Source: Rhizobium esperanzae
GTDB lineage: Bacteria; Pseudomonadota; Alphaproteobacteria; Rhizobiales; Rhizobiaceae
Reading direction: 5' to 3'
DNA length: 64,000 nt
NCBI RefSeq assembly: GCF_014197615.1
Contig: NZ_JACIFY010000017.1
Location: 62,001-126,000 of the forward strand
Every line of letters begins with the position of its first letter. The stretch's first letter is position 1. Below, piece by piece: positions 35,752 through 44,624 of the stretch. The translations under genes and the position numbers were made by a program. The notes under the pieces are model-generated. The model did no database searches, was not told the DNA's origin, and saw only the letters and a program-made list of their open reading frames with translations.

Positions 35752-37350
35752 TCAGTGGCCGCCACCGCCTCCCCCGCCTTGCGGCGCGGGTTTCTTGATC
35801 ATGGCGACACCGAAGATCATCGCGACAAAAAGCGCAGTCAGGATCAGGAAGATATCGCTGAAGGAGAGGATGACCGCCTGCTTGGTGGCAAGGCCGACCA
35901 TCTGCTTGACCGCGACCGAGGTGCCGTCCATGCCGTAGGTGCTGAAATTGGCGGCCATGTTGTTCATCTGGTCCACCGCCGCCGGGTTGCCCCAGTCCAT
36001 ATTTTCCCGCAGCCGCTCGTAATGCACGTCCTGCCGGTTGGTGAGCACGGTGTTGATGACGGCCAGGCCGACGGCGCCGCCGAGGTTTCGGGTCAGGTTG
36101 AACAGGCCGGACGCACCGCGAATGCGCGAGGGCGGCATCGTGCCGAGCGCGATGTTGTTGATCGGCACCATGCACATCATCAGCCCGAAGCCGCGCAGGA
36201 TCTGCGGGATGAACAGCTCGTAGAAATCCCAATCCGCCGTCAGGTGGATCATGATGTATGTGCCGGCAGCGAAGCTGGTGAAGCCGATCACCATCATCAG
36301 GCGCAGGTCCATCTTGGTCGACAGCCGGCCGGCGATCGGCGCAGTGAAGAACATCGCCAGCCCGGAGACGAACATCGTCTGGCCGATCATCAGCGAATCA
36401 TAGCCGCGGATACGGCCGAGATAGACCGGATAGATATAGGTGAGGCCATAGAGGCCGATCCCCATGACGAAGGAGAAGATCGAGCCGAAGGAAAAATTCC
36501 GGTTCGAAAAGGCCTTGAGATCGACAACGGGAAAATCCACCGTGAAGGCGCGGTAGAAGAACACGATGGCCGCAGCGCCGGAAGCGACGGCCGCAATGGC
36601 GATGGAACTGTCGTTGAACCAGTCGTTCGAATTGCCCTCTTCGAGCACATATTCCATCGCGCCGAGGAAGATGCCCATCGAGATCAGCCCCCACCAGTCG
36701 AACTTCTTGAAGAGCGACAATTCCGGCTTGTCGAAATCGATGAAGTTCCAGGTCACCAGCGTGACGATGATGCCGGGAACGATATTGACGAGGAACAGCC
36801 AGTGCCAGGAAAAGGCATGGCTGAGATAGCCGCCGACGGTCGGGCCGATGGTCGGCGCCAGCGTCGCGATCAGGCCGATGATCGGCGAGACGATGCTGCG
36901 CTTCGACGGTGGGAAGATGGTGAAGGCGGCCGCGAAGACCGACGGGATCATGCCGCCGCCGATGAAGCCCTGGATGGCGCGGTAGACGATCATCTGGTCG
37001 ATATTCGTCGCCGTCGCCGCAAGGGCGCTCGCCATGGTGAAGCCGGCGGCCGAGATCGCGAAGAGATAACGCGTCGAGATGATGCGCGCCAGCGTGCCCG
37101 ACAGCGGGATCATGATCACCTCTGCGATCAGATAGGCCGTCTGCACCCAGCCGACTTCGTCGCTGCCGGCCGAAAGGCCGGCCTGGATTTCGGCAAGCGA
37201 GGCTGAAACGATCTGAATGTCGAGGATCGACATGAACATGCCGAGCACCATCGCGAAGAAGGCAATGAGCTTCTTCGGATCCATGCGATCGTCGGCGTGC
37301 GCAGGCGCTGCCGGAATTGTTCCCGCTGTTGCTGTCGCGCTTCCGGCCAT
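35752..37350 (-). CDS. emrB: DHA2-family drug efflux MFS transporter (EmrB/RmrB type)
   Basis: The 532-residue protein has about 14 transmembrane helices and EmrB signatures: ILDIQIVSASLAEIQAGL (motif D1), GFIGGGMIPSVFAAAFTIFP and TIGPTVGGYLSHAFSWHWLF (motif C). The C-terminus is a Gly-rich tail ending in His. It pumps hydrophobic toxicants with the membrane-fusion partner encoded 27 bases upstream. R. etli RmrAB is a flavonoid-inducible pair of this kind. Confidence 0.93.
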   Translation of the reverse strand: MAGSATATAGTIPAAPAHADDRMDPKKLIAFFAMVLGMFMSILDIQIVSASLAEIQAGLSAGSDEVGWVQTAYLIAEVIMIPLSGTLARIISTRYLFAISAAGFTMASALAATATNIDQMIVYRAIQGFIGGGMIPSVFAAAFTIFPPSKRSIVSPIIGLIATLAPTIGPTVGGYLSHAFSWHWLFLVNIVPGIIVTLVTWNFIDFDKPELSLFKKFDWWGLISMGIFLGAMEYVLEEGNSNDWFNDSSIAIAAVASGAAAIVFFYRAFTVDFPVVDLKAFSNRNFSFGSIFSFVMGIGLYGLTYIYPVYLGRIRGYDSLMIGQTMFVSGLAMFFTAPIAGRLSTKMDLRLMMVIGFTSFAAGTYIMIHLTADWDFYELFIPQILRGFGLMMCMVPINNIALGTMPPSRIRGASGLFNLTRNLGGAVGLAVINTVLTNRQDVHYERLRENMDWGNPAAVDQMNNMAANFSTYGMDGTSVAVKQMVGLATKQAVILSFSDIFLILTALFVAMIFGVAMIKKPAPQGGGGGGGH

Positions 37351-37377
37351 CGGACCACCTCCGCCTTGTTGAAAGGC

Positions 37378-38586
37378 TTACTTGTTCGGCGCCGTACGGG
37401 TATCGACGTCGACGACGACGCTGAGGCCGGCGCGCAGACGGCCGCTGTCGAGCGCATCCTGCGGCAGCGCGATGCGCACCGGCACGCGCTGGATCACCTT
37501 GGTGAAATTACCCGTCGCATTTTCCGGCGGCAGCAGCGAGAAGACCGAGCCGGAAGCCGGCGAGATCGATTCGACGGTGCCGACGACAGGATGGTCGCTA
37601 TAGGCGTCGACATGGACGTTGACCTTCGAGCCGGGAACCAGATGCTGTATCTGCGTTTCCTTGAAGTTGGCGTCGATATAGAGCTGGCGCACCGGAACCA
37701 GCGCCATCAGGCGCTGACCGGGCGAGACCAGATCGCCTTCCTGGACCGAGCGGTTGCCGACAATGCCGTCATAAGGCGCCTTCAGCACGGTGAAGGAGAG
37801 GTCGCGGGCAGCTTTGTCGCGCGAGATCTCAAGCGAACGGACCGAGCCTTCGGCTTCCCTGCGCTGAGATTGAAGAATGGTGACGTTGGCCTGCGCAACC
37901 GCGATGTTGGCGTCGCCGCCGGCAAGATTGGCCTTCGCCTGGTCAAGGGCGATATTGGCGTTGTCGAGGTCGGCAGCCGTGCCGACCGACTTCGCCTGAA
38001 GCTCGCTCTGGCGCTTCTGAGTGATCTCGGCGCCGCGAACGGCCGCTTCGAGTGCCACCTTCTGCGCCTTCGCCTGCACGAGGCTGGCATTGGCGCCTTC
38101 GATCTGCGCGTCGATACGCTGCAGCGAAAGCTGTTCGGTGGCGATCTGGGCCTGGGCCAGGTCGAGGGCGTTCTGATAGTCGCCGTTATCAAGCGTGGCA
38201 AGCACGTCACCCGCTTTGACTTCCTGGTTGGCGACCACATTCACCTTCGCGACGTAGCCCGTGACCTTCGGCGAAATCGTTGCAATATCGCCCTCGATAT
38301 AGGCGTCATCGGTCGACACCATGAAGCGGCCGTTCGTCCACCATTCGTAGCCATACCAGCCGCCGCCGGCGAGAAGAGCAAGCACGACGATCGGCAGCAC
38401 CGGGCTGCGGCGCTTCTTCGCAGCCGCGGGTGCGGCAACCGAAGCCGGCGCCGACTGTGCCGGGGCAGACGGTTTTTCCAGGGCTTCCGCCGTCGGAGCT
38501 TCTGCAACGATCTCGGCCTTTGCCTCTTCGGCTTCGGCATTTTCGCTGACGATCCGTGCGACGTTGCTTTTCTGGTTGCTCGACAT
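37378..38586 (-). CDS. emrA: EmrA/RmrA-type membrane-fusion protein
   Basis: The 402-residue protein has an Ala/Pro/Glu-rich cytoplasmic N-terminus, one transmembrane helix (SPVLPIVVLALLAGGGWYGY), a biotinyl-lipoyl-like segment (ISPKVTGYVAKVNVVANQEV), a long coiled-coil hairpin and VLKAPYDGIVGNRSVQEGD. It bridges the MFS pump to the outer membrane. A GTG six bases upstream is an alternative start. It is divergent from the TetR gene. Confidence 0.93.
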   Translation of the reverse strand: MSSNQKSNVARIVSENAEAEEAKAEIVAEAPTAEALEKPSAPAQSAPASVAAPAAAKKRRSPVLPIVVLALLAGGGWYGYEWWTNGRFMVSTDDAYIEGDIATISPKVTGYVAKVNVVANQEVKAGDVLATLDNGDYQNALDLAQAQIATEQLSLQRIDAQIEGANASLVQAKAQKVALEAAVRGAEITQKRQSELQAKSVGTAADLDNANIALDQAKANLAGGDANIAVAQANVTILQSQRREAEGSVRSLEISRDKAARDLSFTVLKAPYDGIVGNRSVQEGDLVSPGQRLMALVPVRQLYIDANFKETQIQHLVPGSKVNVHVDAYSDHPVVGTVESISPASGSVFSLLPPENATGNFTKVIQRVPVRIALPQDALDSGRLRAGLSVVVDVDTRTAPNK

Positions 38587-38617
38587 GGCCACTTACCGAT
38601 CTTGGAGTAATTCATCG

Positions 38618-38690
38618 AACTGAACGGTTCGGTTCAGTTGACATAAACCTGTTTTATCGTCATATCAAGATGTATAGAACCAATCGGTTC
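38618..38690. promoter_or_regulatory. two palindromic operators between efflux operon and TetR gene
   Basis: AACTGAAC (38618-38625) and GTTCAGTT (38632-38639) form an 8-base inverted repeat; GAACC (38677-38681) and GGTTC (38686-38690) form a second. Both share the core GAAC/GTTC. They flank the AT-rich centre of the divergent promoter region and are probable sites for the adjacent TetR regulator. Confidence 0.7.
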
Positions 38691-38736
38691 GATTTCTTTA
38701 ACGAAAATGCGAAACCGTGAATACGGTTAAGGAGAC

Positions 38737-39417
38737 ATGACGCTGAAACCCGACCATGCCGCCGTCTTCAGCCCCCCCGTTGGCGGAGGCCGATTTGCCG
38801 CGGGCGAAGATCCGGCCAAACGCCAGCAGATTCTTGCCGGCGCCAAGCGCGTCTTCATGAAGATGGGTTTCGACGCCGCCAGCATGAACGACGTGACGCG
38901 CGAGGCCGGGGTCTCCAAGGGAACGCTCTACGTCTACTTCACCAACAAGGAAGAACTGTTTTCGGCGATGATCGAGGCCGAGCGCGCCGCCTTCGTGGCT
39001 GCCGTGCGCACCGCGCTTGCCGAACATGACGATCCGGAAGCCGGCCTCTACGAATTCGGGATAAGCTTCGTCACCCATATGACCGATGAGAAGGTCATCA
39101 ATGCCATGCGCACTGTTCTCGGCGTTCGCGAGCGAATGCCGGTGCTCTGTCAGCGCTTCTTCAAAGGCCCGGAAAACCTGCGCACCATCATGCGCGACTT
39201 CCTGGAACGGCACGTTGCCGAAGGCACGCTTGAGATCGACGATATCGATCTGGCCGCCGGCCAGTTCCTCGATCTCGCCAGCGGCAGCTTCTTCAAGCTG
39301 CGCCTGTTCGGAACCATGGAAGAGCCGCCGCATCGCGACGAAATCGAGCGCGTCATCCGCGGCGCGATCCGGGTCTTCATGGCCGCCTACAGCGTGCGCC
39401 GGCACGAGACCGTCTGA
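38737..39417 (+). CDS. TetR family regulator of the efflux operon
   Basis: The 226-residue protein has a TetR HTH (ILAGAKRVFMKMGFDAASMN, then VTREAGVSKGTLYVYFTNKE) and an AcrR-like C-terminal domain. AAGGAGAC precedes the ATG. Divergent placement and paired palindromes point to repression of emrA-emrB and itself, relieved by a drug or plant phenolic. The ligand is inferred from RmrAB relatives. Confidence 0.92.
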   Translation: MTLKPDHAAVFSPPVGGGRFAAGEDPAKRQQILAGAKRVFMKMGFDAASMNDVTREAGVSKGTLYVYFTNKEELFSAMIEAERAAFVAAVRTALAEHDDPEAGLYEFGISFVTHMTDEKVINAMRTVLGVRERMPVLCQRFFKGPENLRTIMRDFLERHVAEGTLEIDDIDLAAGQFLDLASGSFFKLRLFGTMEEPPHRDEIERVIRGAIRVFMAAYSVRRHETV

Positions 39418-39522
39418 CCGCTTTCTTGACTGCCGTTCCCCGTCGGCCAAAACTCCGCAACGACGATCAAACCCGGCTGCCGGCTTTTCTCTAAGAAAGA
39501 AGCCGCAACTTGGGGAGTGAGA

Positions 39523-40362
39523 ATGAGCGCCATCGCACGGGCGATCTGGTTCATCGAGAGCCATTTCGAAAGCGATCTATCGCTGGAAGAGATATCGGAA
39601 GCAGCCGGATTGTCGCGCTACCATCTGTCGCGCGTCTTCGGGCTCGTCACCGGCCACTCGATCAGTGGATATATAAGGGGGCGGCGCCTCAGCCGCGCCG
39701 TGCCCGCGCTTGTCGGCGATTCATCCACCATTCTCGAGGTTGCGCTTTGCGCGGGCTACGGCTCGCACGAGGCTTTCACCCGTGCCTTCCGCGACCAGTT
39801 CGGCATGACGCCGGATGCGGTGCGCAAACAGGGGCACGCCCGTAACCTTGTCTTGCTGGAGCCGATCAGAATGGACCCCGCCCACCTCAACGACCTCGAA
39901 CCGCCCCGCTTCGAAACCCTTCAGCCGATGCTCTTTGCCGGCCTGCAGGAGATCTATTCCTATGGCGGCAATGCCGCTATCCCCTCCCTCTGGCAGAAGT
40001 TCAACGCCCATTTCGGCCATATATCAGGCCAGAAAGGCAACGTCGCCTACGGCATCTGCACGCATATCGACGGCGAGGCGGAGAAATTCCGTTATATGGC
40101 CGCGGCCGAAATCTCCGATCCCGGCGATCTGCCGGCGGATTTTGCGACGCTCAAGCTTCCGGGCCAGCGCTACGTCGTCTTCACCCATCGCGGCCATGTC
40201 TCCGGCATTTCGGCGACGATGAACCGGATTTTCGGCACATGGTGGCCGACCTCCGGCCTGGAGCATGGCGAAACGCCTGACATGTTCGAACGCTACGATG
40301 AGCGCTTCGATCCCCATACCGGCATGGGCGTCACTGAAATCTGGCTGCCTATCAGAGCATGA
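39523..40362 (+). CDS. AraC family regulator with GyrI-like effector domain
   Basis: The 279-residue protein has an N-terminal AraC double HTH (LEEISEAAGLSRYHLSRVFG, then EVALCAGYGSHEAFTRAF) and a C-terminal GyrI/BmrR-like ligand domain (YGICTHIDGEAEKFRYMAAA, GQRYVVFTHRGHVSGIS). This Rob-like order suits a sensor of hydrophobic toxicants. GGGGAG precedes the ATG. The stop codon and last residues lie within a palindromic repeat. Confidence 0.88.
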   Translation: MSAIARAIWFIESHFESDLSLEEISEAAGLSRYHLSRVFGLVTGHSISGYIRGRRLSRAVPALVGDSSTILEVALCAGYGSHEAFTRAFRDQFGMTPDAVRKQGHARNLVLLEPIRMDPAHLNDLEPPRFETLQPMLFAGLQEIYSYGGNAAIPSLWQKFNAHFGHISGQKGNVAYGICTHIDGEAEKFRYMAAAEISDPGDLPADFATLKLPGQRYVVFTHRGHVSGISATMNRIFGTWWPTSGLEHGETPDMFERYDERFDPHTGMGVTEIWLPIRA

Positions 40363-40403
40363 TGCCGAAAAGTGTGAGCGGTTTTCGGACGACATCATGC
40401 TCT
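40354..40403. repeat. rhizobial small palindromic repeat, copy 3, providing a stop codon
   Basis: AGAGCATGATG and CATCATGCTCT form an 11-base inverted repeat around CCGAAAA-GTGTGAGCGG-TTTTCGG. The core resembles the elements at 6114 and 8722. The TGA of the AraC gene (40360-40362) lies inside its left arm. It can also act as a transcript-end hairpin. Confidence 0.8.
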
Positions 40404-40415
40404 AACTCTTCAATT

Positions 40416-40467
40416 TAGAACAGCATTCAAATTTAAGACCGACCCGGTCTTAAATCATCCTGTTCTA
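40416..40467. repeat. nested inverted repeat next to copy 3
   Basis: TAGAACAG/CTGTTCTA (40416-40423, 40460-40467) enclose ATTTAAGACCG/CGGTCTTAAAT (40431-40441, 40445-40455), an 11-base perfect stem with a three-base loop. It follows copy 3 by 12 bases, forming a two-part mosaic 115 bases before the TerC gene. Confidence 0.75.
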
Positions 40468-40581
40468 GGGAATAAAAGTCACATCGATTTCGTATACCCC
40501 CTTGCGGCGCTTGCGTGGCGAGCCGCCGACATTACATTGCGCGCGTCATCCAATCATGTGACGCAAGAGGGATATACGCTG

Positions 40582-41331
40582 ATGCAGGACATCATGACGC
40601 TCATTCAGGATCCGGCCGCCTGGGTGGCGCTCATCACGCTGGTGGTGATGGAAGTCGTTCTCGGGATCGACAACCTGATCTTCATTTCCATTCTCACCAA
40701 CAAACTGCCGCCCGAGCATCGGGAAAAGGCCCGCAAGATCGGCATCGGTCTCGCCCTCGTCATGCGCCTGGCGCTGCTCGGCACCGTCGCCTGGATCGTG
40801 CAGCTGACCGAACCGCTGTTTACCGCCTTCGGCCACGGCTTCTCCTGGAAGGATCTGATCCTGATTGCCGGCGGTCTGTTCCTCGTCTGGAAAGCCACCA
40901 AGGAAATTCACCACACCGTCGATCCCATCGACCATCAGGAGGATTTCATCGCGAAATCCGTTACGACGGGTTTCGCATCGGCGATCGGCCAGATCCTGCT
41001 GCTCGACCTCGTCTTCTCGGTCGATAGCATCATCACCGCCGTCGGCATGACGCCGCATCTGCCGATCATGGTGATTGCCGTCATCGCCGCCGTCACCGTC
41101 ATGCTGGTCGCCGCCAACCCGCTCGCCAACTTCATCGAGAGGAACCCGACGATCGTCATGCTGGCGCTCGCCTTCCTGCTGATGATCGGCACGACGCTGA
41201 TCGCCGAAGGCATGGGCTTCCACGTGCCGAAGGGCTACGTCTACGCCGCCATGGCCTTCTCGGCGCTGGTCGAGGTGCTGAACATGTTCGCGCGCAACGC
41301 CCGCAAGCGGAAACGCGAAGGCGCGCATTGA
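40582..41331 (+). CDS. TerC family integral membrane protein
   Basis: The 249-residue protein has seven to eight transmembrane helices and the two acidic TerC motifs: [13 protein letters not shown] (GxDN) near residue 30 and [13 protein letters not shown] near 150. Members export manganese or support tellurite resistance. The ATG at 40582 follows GAGGGATATACGCTG. No Mn riboswitch was recognised upstream. Confidence 0.9.
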   Translation: MQDIMTLIQDPAAWVALITLVVMEVVLGIDNLIFISILTNKLPPEHREKARKIGIGLALVMRLALLGTVAWIVQLTEPLFTAFGHGFSWKDLILIAGGLFLVWKATKEIHHTVDPIDHQEDFIAKSVTTGFASAIGQILLLDLVFSVDSIITAVGMTPHLPIMVIAVIAAVTVMLVAANPLANFIERNPTIVMLALAFLLMIGTTLIAEGMGFHVPKGYVYAAMAFSALVEVLNMFARNARKRKREGAH

Positions 41332-41338
41332 GGCTGAT

Positions 41339-41370
41339 GGGAGGGCGCGCTGCAACCGGCGCGCCCTCCC
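41339..41370 (+). terminator. strong stem-loop after the TerC gene
   Basis: GGGAGGGCGCGC and GCGCGCCCTCCC pair perfectly (12 bases, 8-base loop) directly after the stop. There is no T tract, so it may work with Rho or protect the 3' end. Confidence 0.65.
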
Positions 41371-41572
41371 GGCGCCGGCAAGCCGTTGCGGACGCGGTTT
41401 TTCTTGACGCGCCCTGTTGAATATGGCCTAAGGCCAGCCGAACGGACGATCGGCGGAGTGTGCGGGCGAATGCCCTTTTTCGGCCGGTTTGCCGGTGAAG
41501 ATATCTGCATCCTTCCGGCCGAACGTCGCTTTCCCGCGAATACCGTCCGGCATTCATTGACGGGCACATACA

Positions 41573-43039
41573 ATGACAGTTTCCGGGACAGCTACCGGCG
41601 TCCGCGTCCGCATCGCTCCCTCGCCGACCGGCGAGCCGCATGTCGGCACCGCTTACATCGCTCTCTTCAACTACCTCTTCGCCAAGAAGCACGGCGGCGA
41701 GTTCATCCTGCGCATCGAAGATACCGATGCGACGCGCTCGACCCCGGAGTTCGAGACGAAGGTGCTGGACGCGCTGAAATGGTGCGGGCTGGAATGGAAG
41801 GAAGGCCCCGATATCGGCGGCCCCTACGGCCCCTATCGCCAGTCCGACCGCAAGCCGATGTACCAGCCCTACGCTCAGGAATTGCTGGACAAGGGCCATG
41901 CCTTCCGCTGTTTCTGCACGCCCCAGCGCCTCGAGCAGATGCGCGAGGCGCAGCGCGCTGCCGGCAAGCCGCCGAAATATGATGGTCTCTGCCTGAGCGT
42001 CACGGCCGAGGAAGTCACCTCGCGCACGGCCGCCGGCGAAGCCTCGGTCGTCCGCATGAAGATCCCGGCCGAAGGCTCCTGCGACTTCACCGACGGCGTC
42101 TACGGCGATGTTTCCATCCCGTGGGATTCCGTCGACATGCAGGTGCTGATCAAGGCCGACGGCATGCCGACCTATCACATGGCCAACGTCATCGACGACC
42201 ATCTGATGAAGATCACCCATGTGGCGCGCGGCGAGGAATGGCTGGCTTCGGTGCCGAAGCACATCCTGCTCTATCGCTATTTCGGCTGGGACCAGCCGGT
42301 CTTCATGCATCTGTCGCTGATGCGCAATGCCGACAAGTCGAAGCTGTCGAAGCGCAAGAACCCGACCTCGATCTCCTATTACTCCGCGCTCGGCTATATC
42401 CCCGAAGCGCTGATGAACTTCCTCGGCCTGTTCTTCATGCAGATCGCCGAAGGTGAAGAGCTGTTGACGATGGATGAGCTCTCCGAGAAGTTCGACCCGG
42501 AGAACCTTTCCAAGGCCGGCGCGATCTTCGACATCCAGAAACTCGACTGGCTGAACGGCCGCTGGATCCGCGAGAAGCTCTCCGAAGAGGAATTCCAGGC
42601 GCGCGTGCTGACCTGGGCGATGGAAAACGACCGCCTGAAGGCTGGCCTTCGCCTGTCGCAGACGCGCATTTCCAAGCTCGGCGAGCTGCCCGATCTCGCA
42701 GGCTTCCTGCTGAAATCCGATCTCGGCCTGCAGCCTTCCGACTTCGCCAAGATCAAGTCGCCGCCGGAAGAGATCCTCGAGATCCTCAACACCGTCCAGC
42801 CGGATCTCGAAAAGATCCTGGAATGGAATGTCGAGACGATCGAAGCGGAACTGCGCGCGATCTCCGATCGCATGGGCAAGAAGCTGAAGGTCGTGGTCTC
42901 GCCGCTCTTCGTCGCCGTCTCCGGCTCGTCACGGTCCCTGCCGCTCTTCGATTCCATGGCGATCCTCGGACGCTCCGTCGTACGCCAGCGCCTGAAACTC
43001 GCCGCCCAGGCGGTCGCCGCCCTCGTCGGCTCGAAGTAA
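41573..43039 (+). CDS. gltX: glutamate--tRNA ligase
   Basis: The 488-residue class I synthetase has the HIGH-type motif PSPTGEPHVGTAYIALFNYL, LRIEDTDATRS and the KMSKS-type motif KLSKRK. It charges tRNA-Glu, and in bacteria lacking GlnRS also tRNA-Gln. Rhizobia often have two gltX genes; this one, next to lysS, matches the copy annotated gltX2 in relatives (recalled, not searched). It is 22 bases upstream of lysS. Confidence 0.93.
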   Translation: MTVSGTATGVRVRIAPSPTGEPHVGTAYIALFNYLFAKKHGGEFILRIEDTDATRSTPEFETKVLDALKWCGLEWKEGPDIGGPYGPYRQSDRKPMYQPYAQELLDKGHAFRCFCTPQRLEQMREAQRAAGKPPKYDGLCLSVTAEEVTSRTAAGEASVVRMKIPAEGSCDFTDGVYGDVSIPWDSVDMQVLIKADGMPTYHMANVIDDHLMKITHVARGEEWLASVPKHILLYRYFGWDQPVFMHLSLMRNADKSKLSKRKNPTSISYYSALGYIPEALMNFLGLFFMQIAEGEELLTMDELSEKFDPENLSKAGAIFDIQKLDWLNGRWIREKLSEEEFQARVLTWAMENDRLKAGLRLSQTRISKLGELPDLAGFLLKSDLGLQPSDFAKIKSPPEEILEILNTVQPDLEKILEWNVETIEAELRAISDRMGKKLKVVVSPLFVAVSGSSRSLPLFDSMAILGRSVVRQRLKLAAQAVAALVGSK

Positions 43040-43061
43040 GAATAGTCAGAGGATTTCGACA

Positions 43062-44558
43062 GTGGCTGACAACAAGACCGAAAACACCCTCTCCTCCGAC
43101 GCGACCGAGGTGCGCGCCCAGAAGCTGAAGCTGCTGCGCGAACAGATCGGCGAGGTCTATCCGGCGCATTTCCACCGGACGCTGACCAATGCCGAGCTTG
43201 GCGCCAAGTATGAATCTCTGGAACCCGACGTCGAGACGCAGGATGTCGTCACCGTCGCCGGCCGCGTCTATTCCTCGCGCAACTCCGGCATGTTCATGGA
43301 CATCCGCGACGCTTCCGGCAAGATCCAGATCTTCAGCCACAAGGACACGACGCCGGAAGAGGCCCGCGGCCTGCTGCCGATGATCGATATCGGCGATATT
43401 ATCGGCGTCACCGGCATCGTGCGCCGCACCAAGCGCGGCGAACTGACGATCAACGCCCAGAAGATCGAAATGCTGACCAAGTCGCTGCTGCCGATGCCTG
43501 AGAAGTGGCACGGCCTCTCCGACATCGAGCTGCGCTATCGCAAGCGCCATCTCGACATCATGACCAACGAGGATTCGAAGCTTCGTTTCCAGCAGCGCTC
43601 GAAGATCGTCTCCGGCATCCGCCGCTTCATGGAGAATGACGGCTTCATGGAAGTCGAAACGCCGATGCTGCAATCGATCTATGGCGGCGCCACCGCCGAG
43701 CCGTTCAAGACGCATCACAACACGCTGAAGCTCGACATGTATCTGCGCATCGCGCCGGAACTGTTCCTGAAGCGCACGCTGGTCTCGGGCCTGACCGACA
43801 AGGTCTTCGAGATCAACCGGAACTTCCGCAACGAAGGCGTCTCCACCCGGCACAATCCCGAATTCACCATGATGGAATGTTACTGGGCCTATGCCGATTA
43901 CGAGGACATGATGGACCTCGTCGAGCGGCTGTTCGAGGGCCTGGCGCTGTCCATTCACGGCACGACGGAATTCGATTTCGGCGACAAGCAGTTGTCCTTC
44001 AAGGGACCGTTCAAGCGCGTGCCGATGCCCGCCGCCGTCAAGGAGGCGACCGGCATCGATTTCCTCGCGATCAAGACCGATGAGGAGGCCCGCGCCGCCG
44101 CCAAGGCTGCCGGCTTCGCGGTCGAGAAAGATTGGACCTGGGGCGAGTGTCTTGCCTTCATCTTCGAGGAAAAGGTCGAATCCACCCTGATCCAGCCGTC
44201 GCACGTCACGCATTTCCCGAAGGATATTTCCCCCTTCGCCAAGGAAGTGCCGGGCGAGCCGCGCCTGGTCGAGCGCTTCGAGACCTATTGCAACGCCTGG
44301 GAACTCGGCAACGCCTTCTCCGAGCTCAACGATCCGGAAGAGCAGCGCCGCCGCATGGTCGAGCAGCTCGAACAGGCGCATGCCCGCGGCGAAAAGGAAA
44401 AGCAGCTGGACGAGGAATTCCTCGATGCGATCGACCAGGGCATGCCGCCGGCGGGCGGCCTCGGCATCGGGGTCGATCGCCTGATCATGCTTCTGACCAA
44501 TGCGCCGTCGATCCGCGACGTCATTCTCTTCCCGGCCCGCCGCAACAAGGCCGACTGA
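43062..44558 (+). CDS. lysS: lysine--tRNA ligase, class II
   Basis: The 498-residue protein has an N-terminal OB-fold anticodon domain (VTVAGRVYSSRNSGMFMDIR) and class II motifs: FRNEGVSTRHNPEFTMMECY (motif 2) and GGLGIGVDRLIM (motif 3). The start is a GTG at 43062 with AGAGGA upstream. Many alphaproteobacteria use the unrelated class I LysRS, so the class II form is notable. It is cotranscribed with gltX and ends in a strong terminator. Confidence 0.95.
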   Translation: MADNKTENTLSSDATEVRAQKLKLLREQIGEVYPAHFHRTLTNAELGAKYESLEPDVETQDVVTVAGRVYSSRNSGMFMDIRDASGKIQIFSHKDTTPEEARGLLPMIDIGDIIGVTGIVRRTKRGELTINAQKIEMLTKSLLPMPEKWHGLSDIELRYRKRHLDIMTNEDSKLRFQQRSKIVSGIRRFMENDGFMEVETPMLQSIYGGATAEPFKTHHNTLKLDMYLRIAPELFLKRTLVSGLTDKVFEINRNFRNEGVSTRHNPEFTMMECYWAYADYEDMMDLVERLFEGLALSIHGTTEFDFGDKQLSFKGPFKRVPMPAAVKEATGIDFLAIKTDEEARAAAKAAGFAVEKDWTWGECLAFIFEEKVESTLIQPSHVTHFPKDISPFAKEVPGEPRLVERFETYCNAWELGNAFSELNDPEEQRRRMVEQLEQAHARGEKEKQLDEEFLDAIDQGMPPAGGLGIGVDRLIMLLTNAPSIRDVILFPARRNKAD

Positions 44559-44581
44559 CGGAAGAAACATGAGAAAAACGA

Positions 44582-44612
44582 AGCGGAGTGCCGGCCGGCG
44601 CTCCGCTTTTTT
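44582..44612 (+). terminator. intrinsic terminator of gltX-lysS
   Basis: AGCGGAG and CTCCGCT close a stem with a GC-rich inner part, followed by TTTTTT, 24 bases after the lysS stop. Confidence 0.9.
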
Positions 44613-44624
44613 CATGCCGGTGCT

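Noticed and set aside
40456-40581. Manganese riboswitch upstream of the TerC gene
   Set aside because: Conserved yybP-ykoY core elements are not visible.
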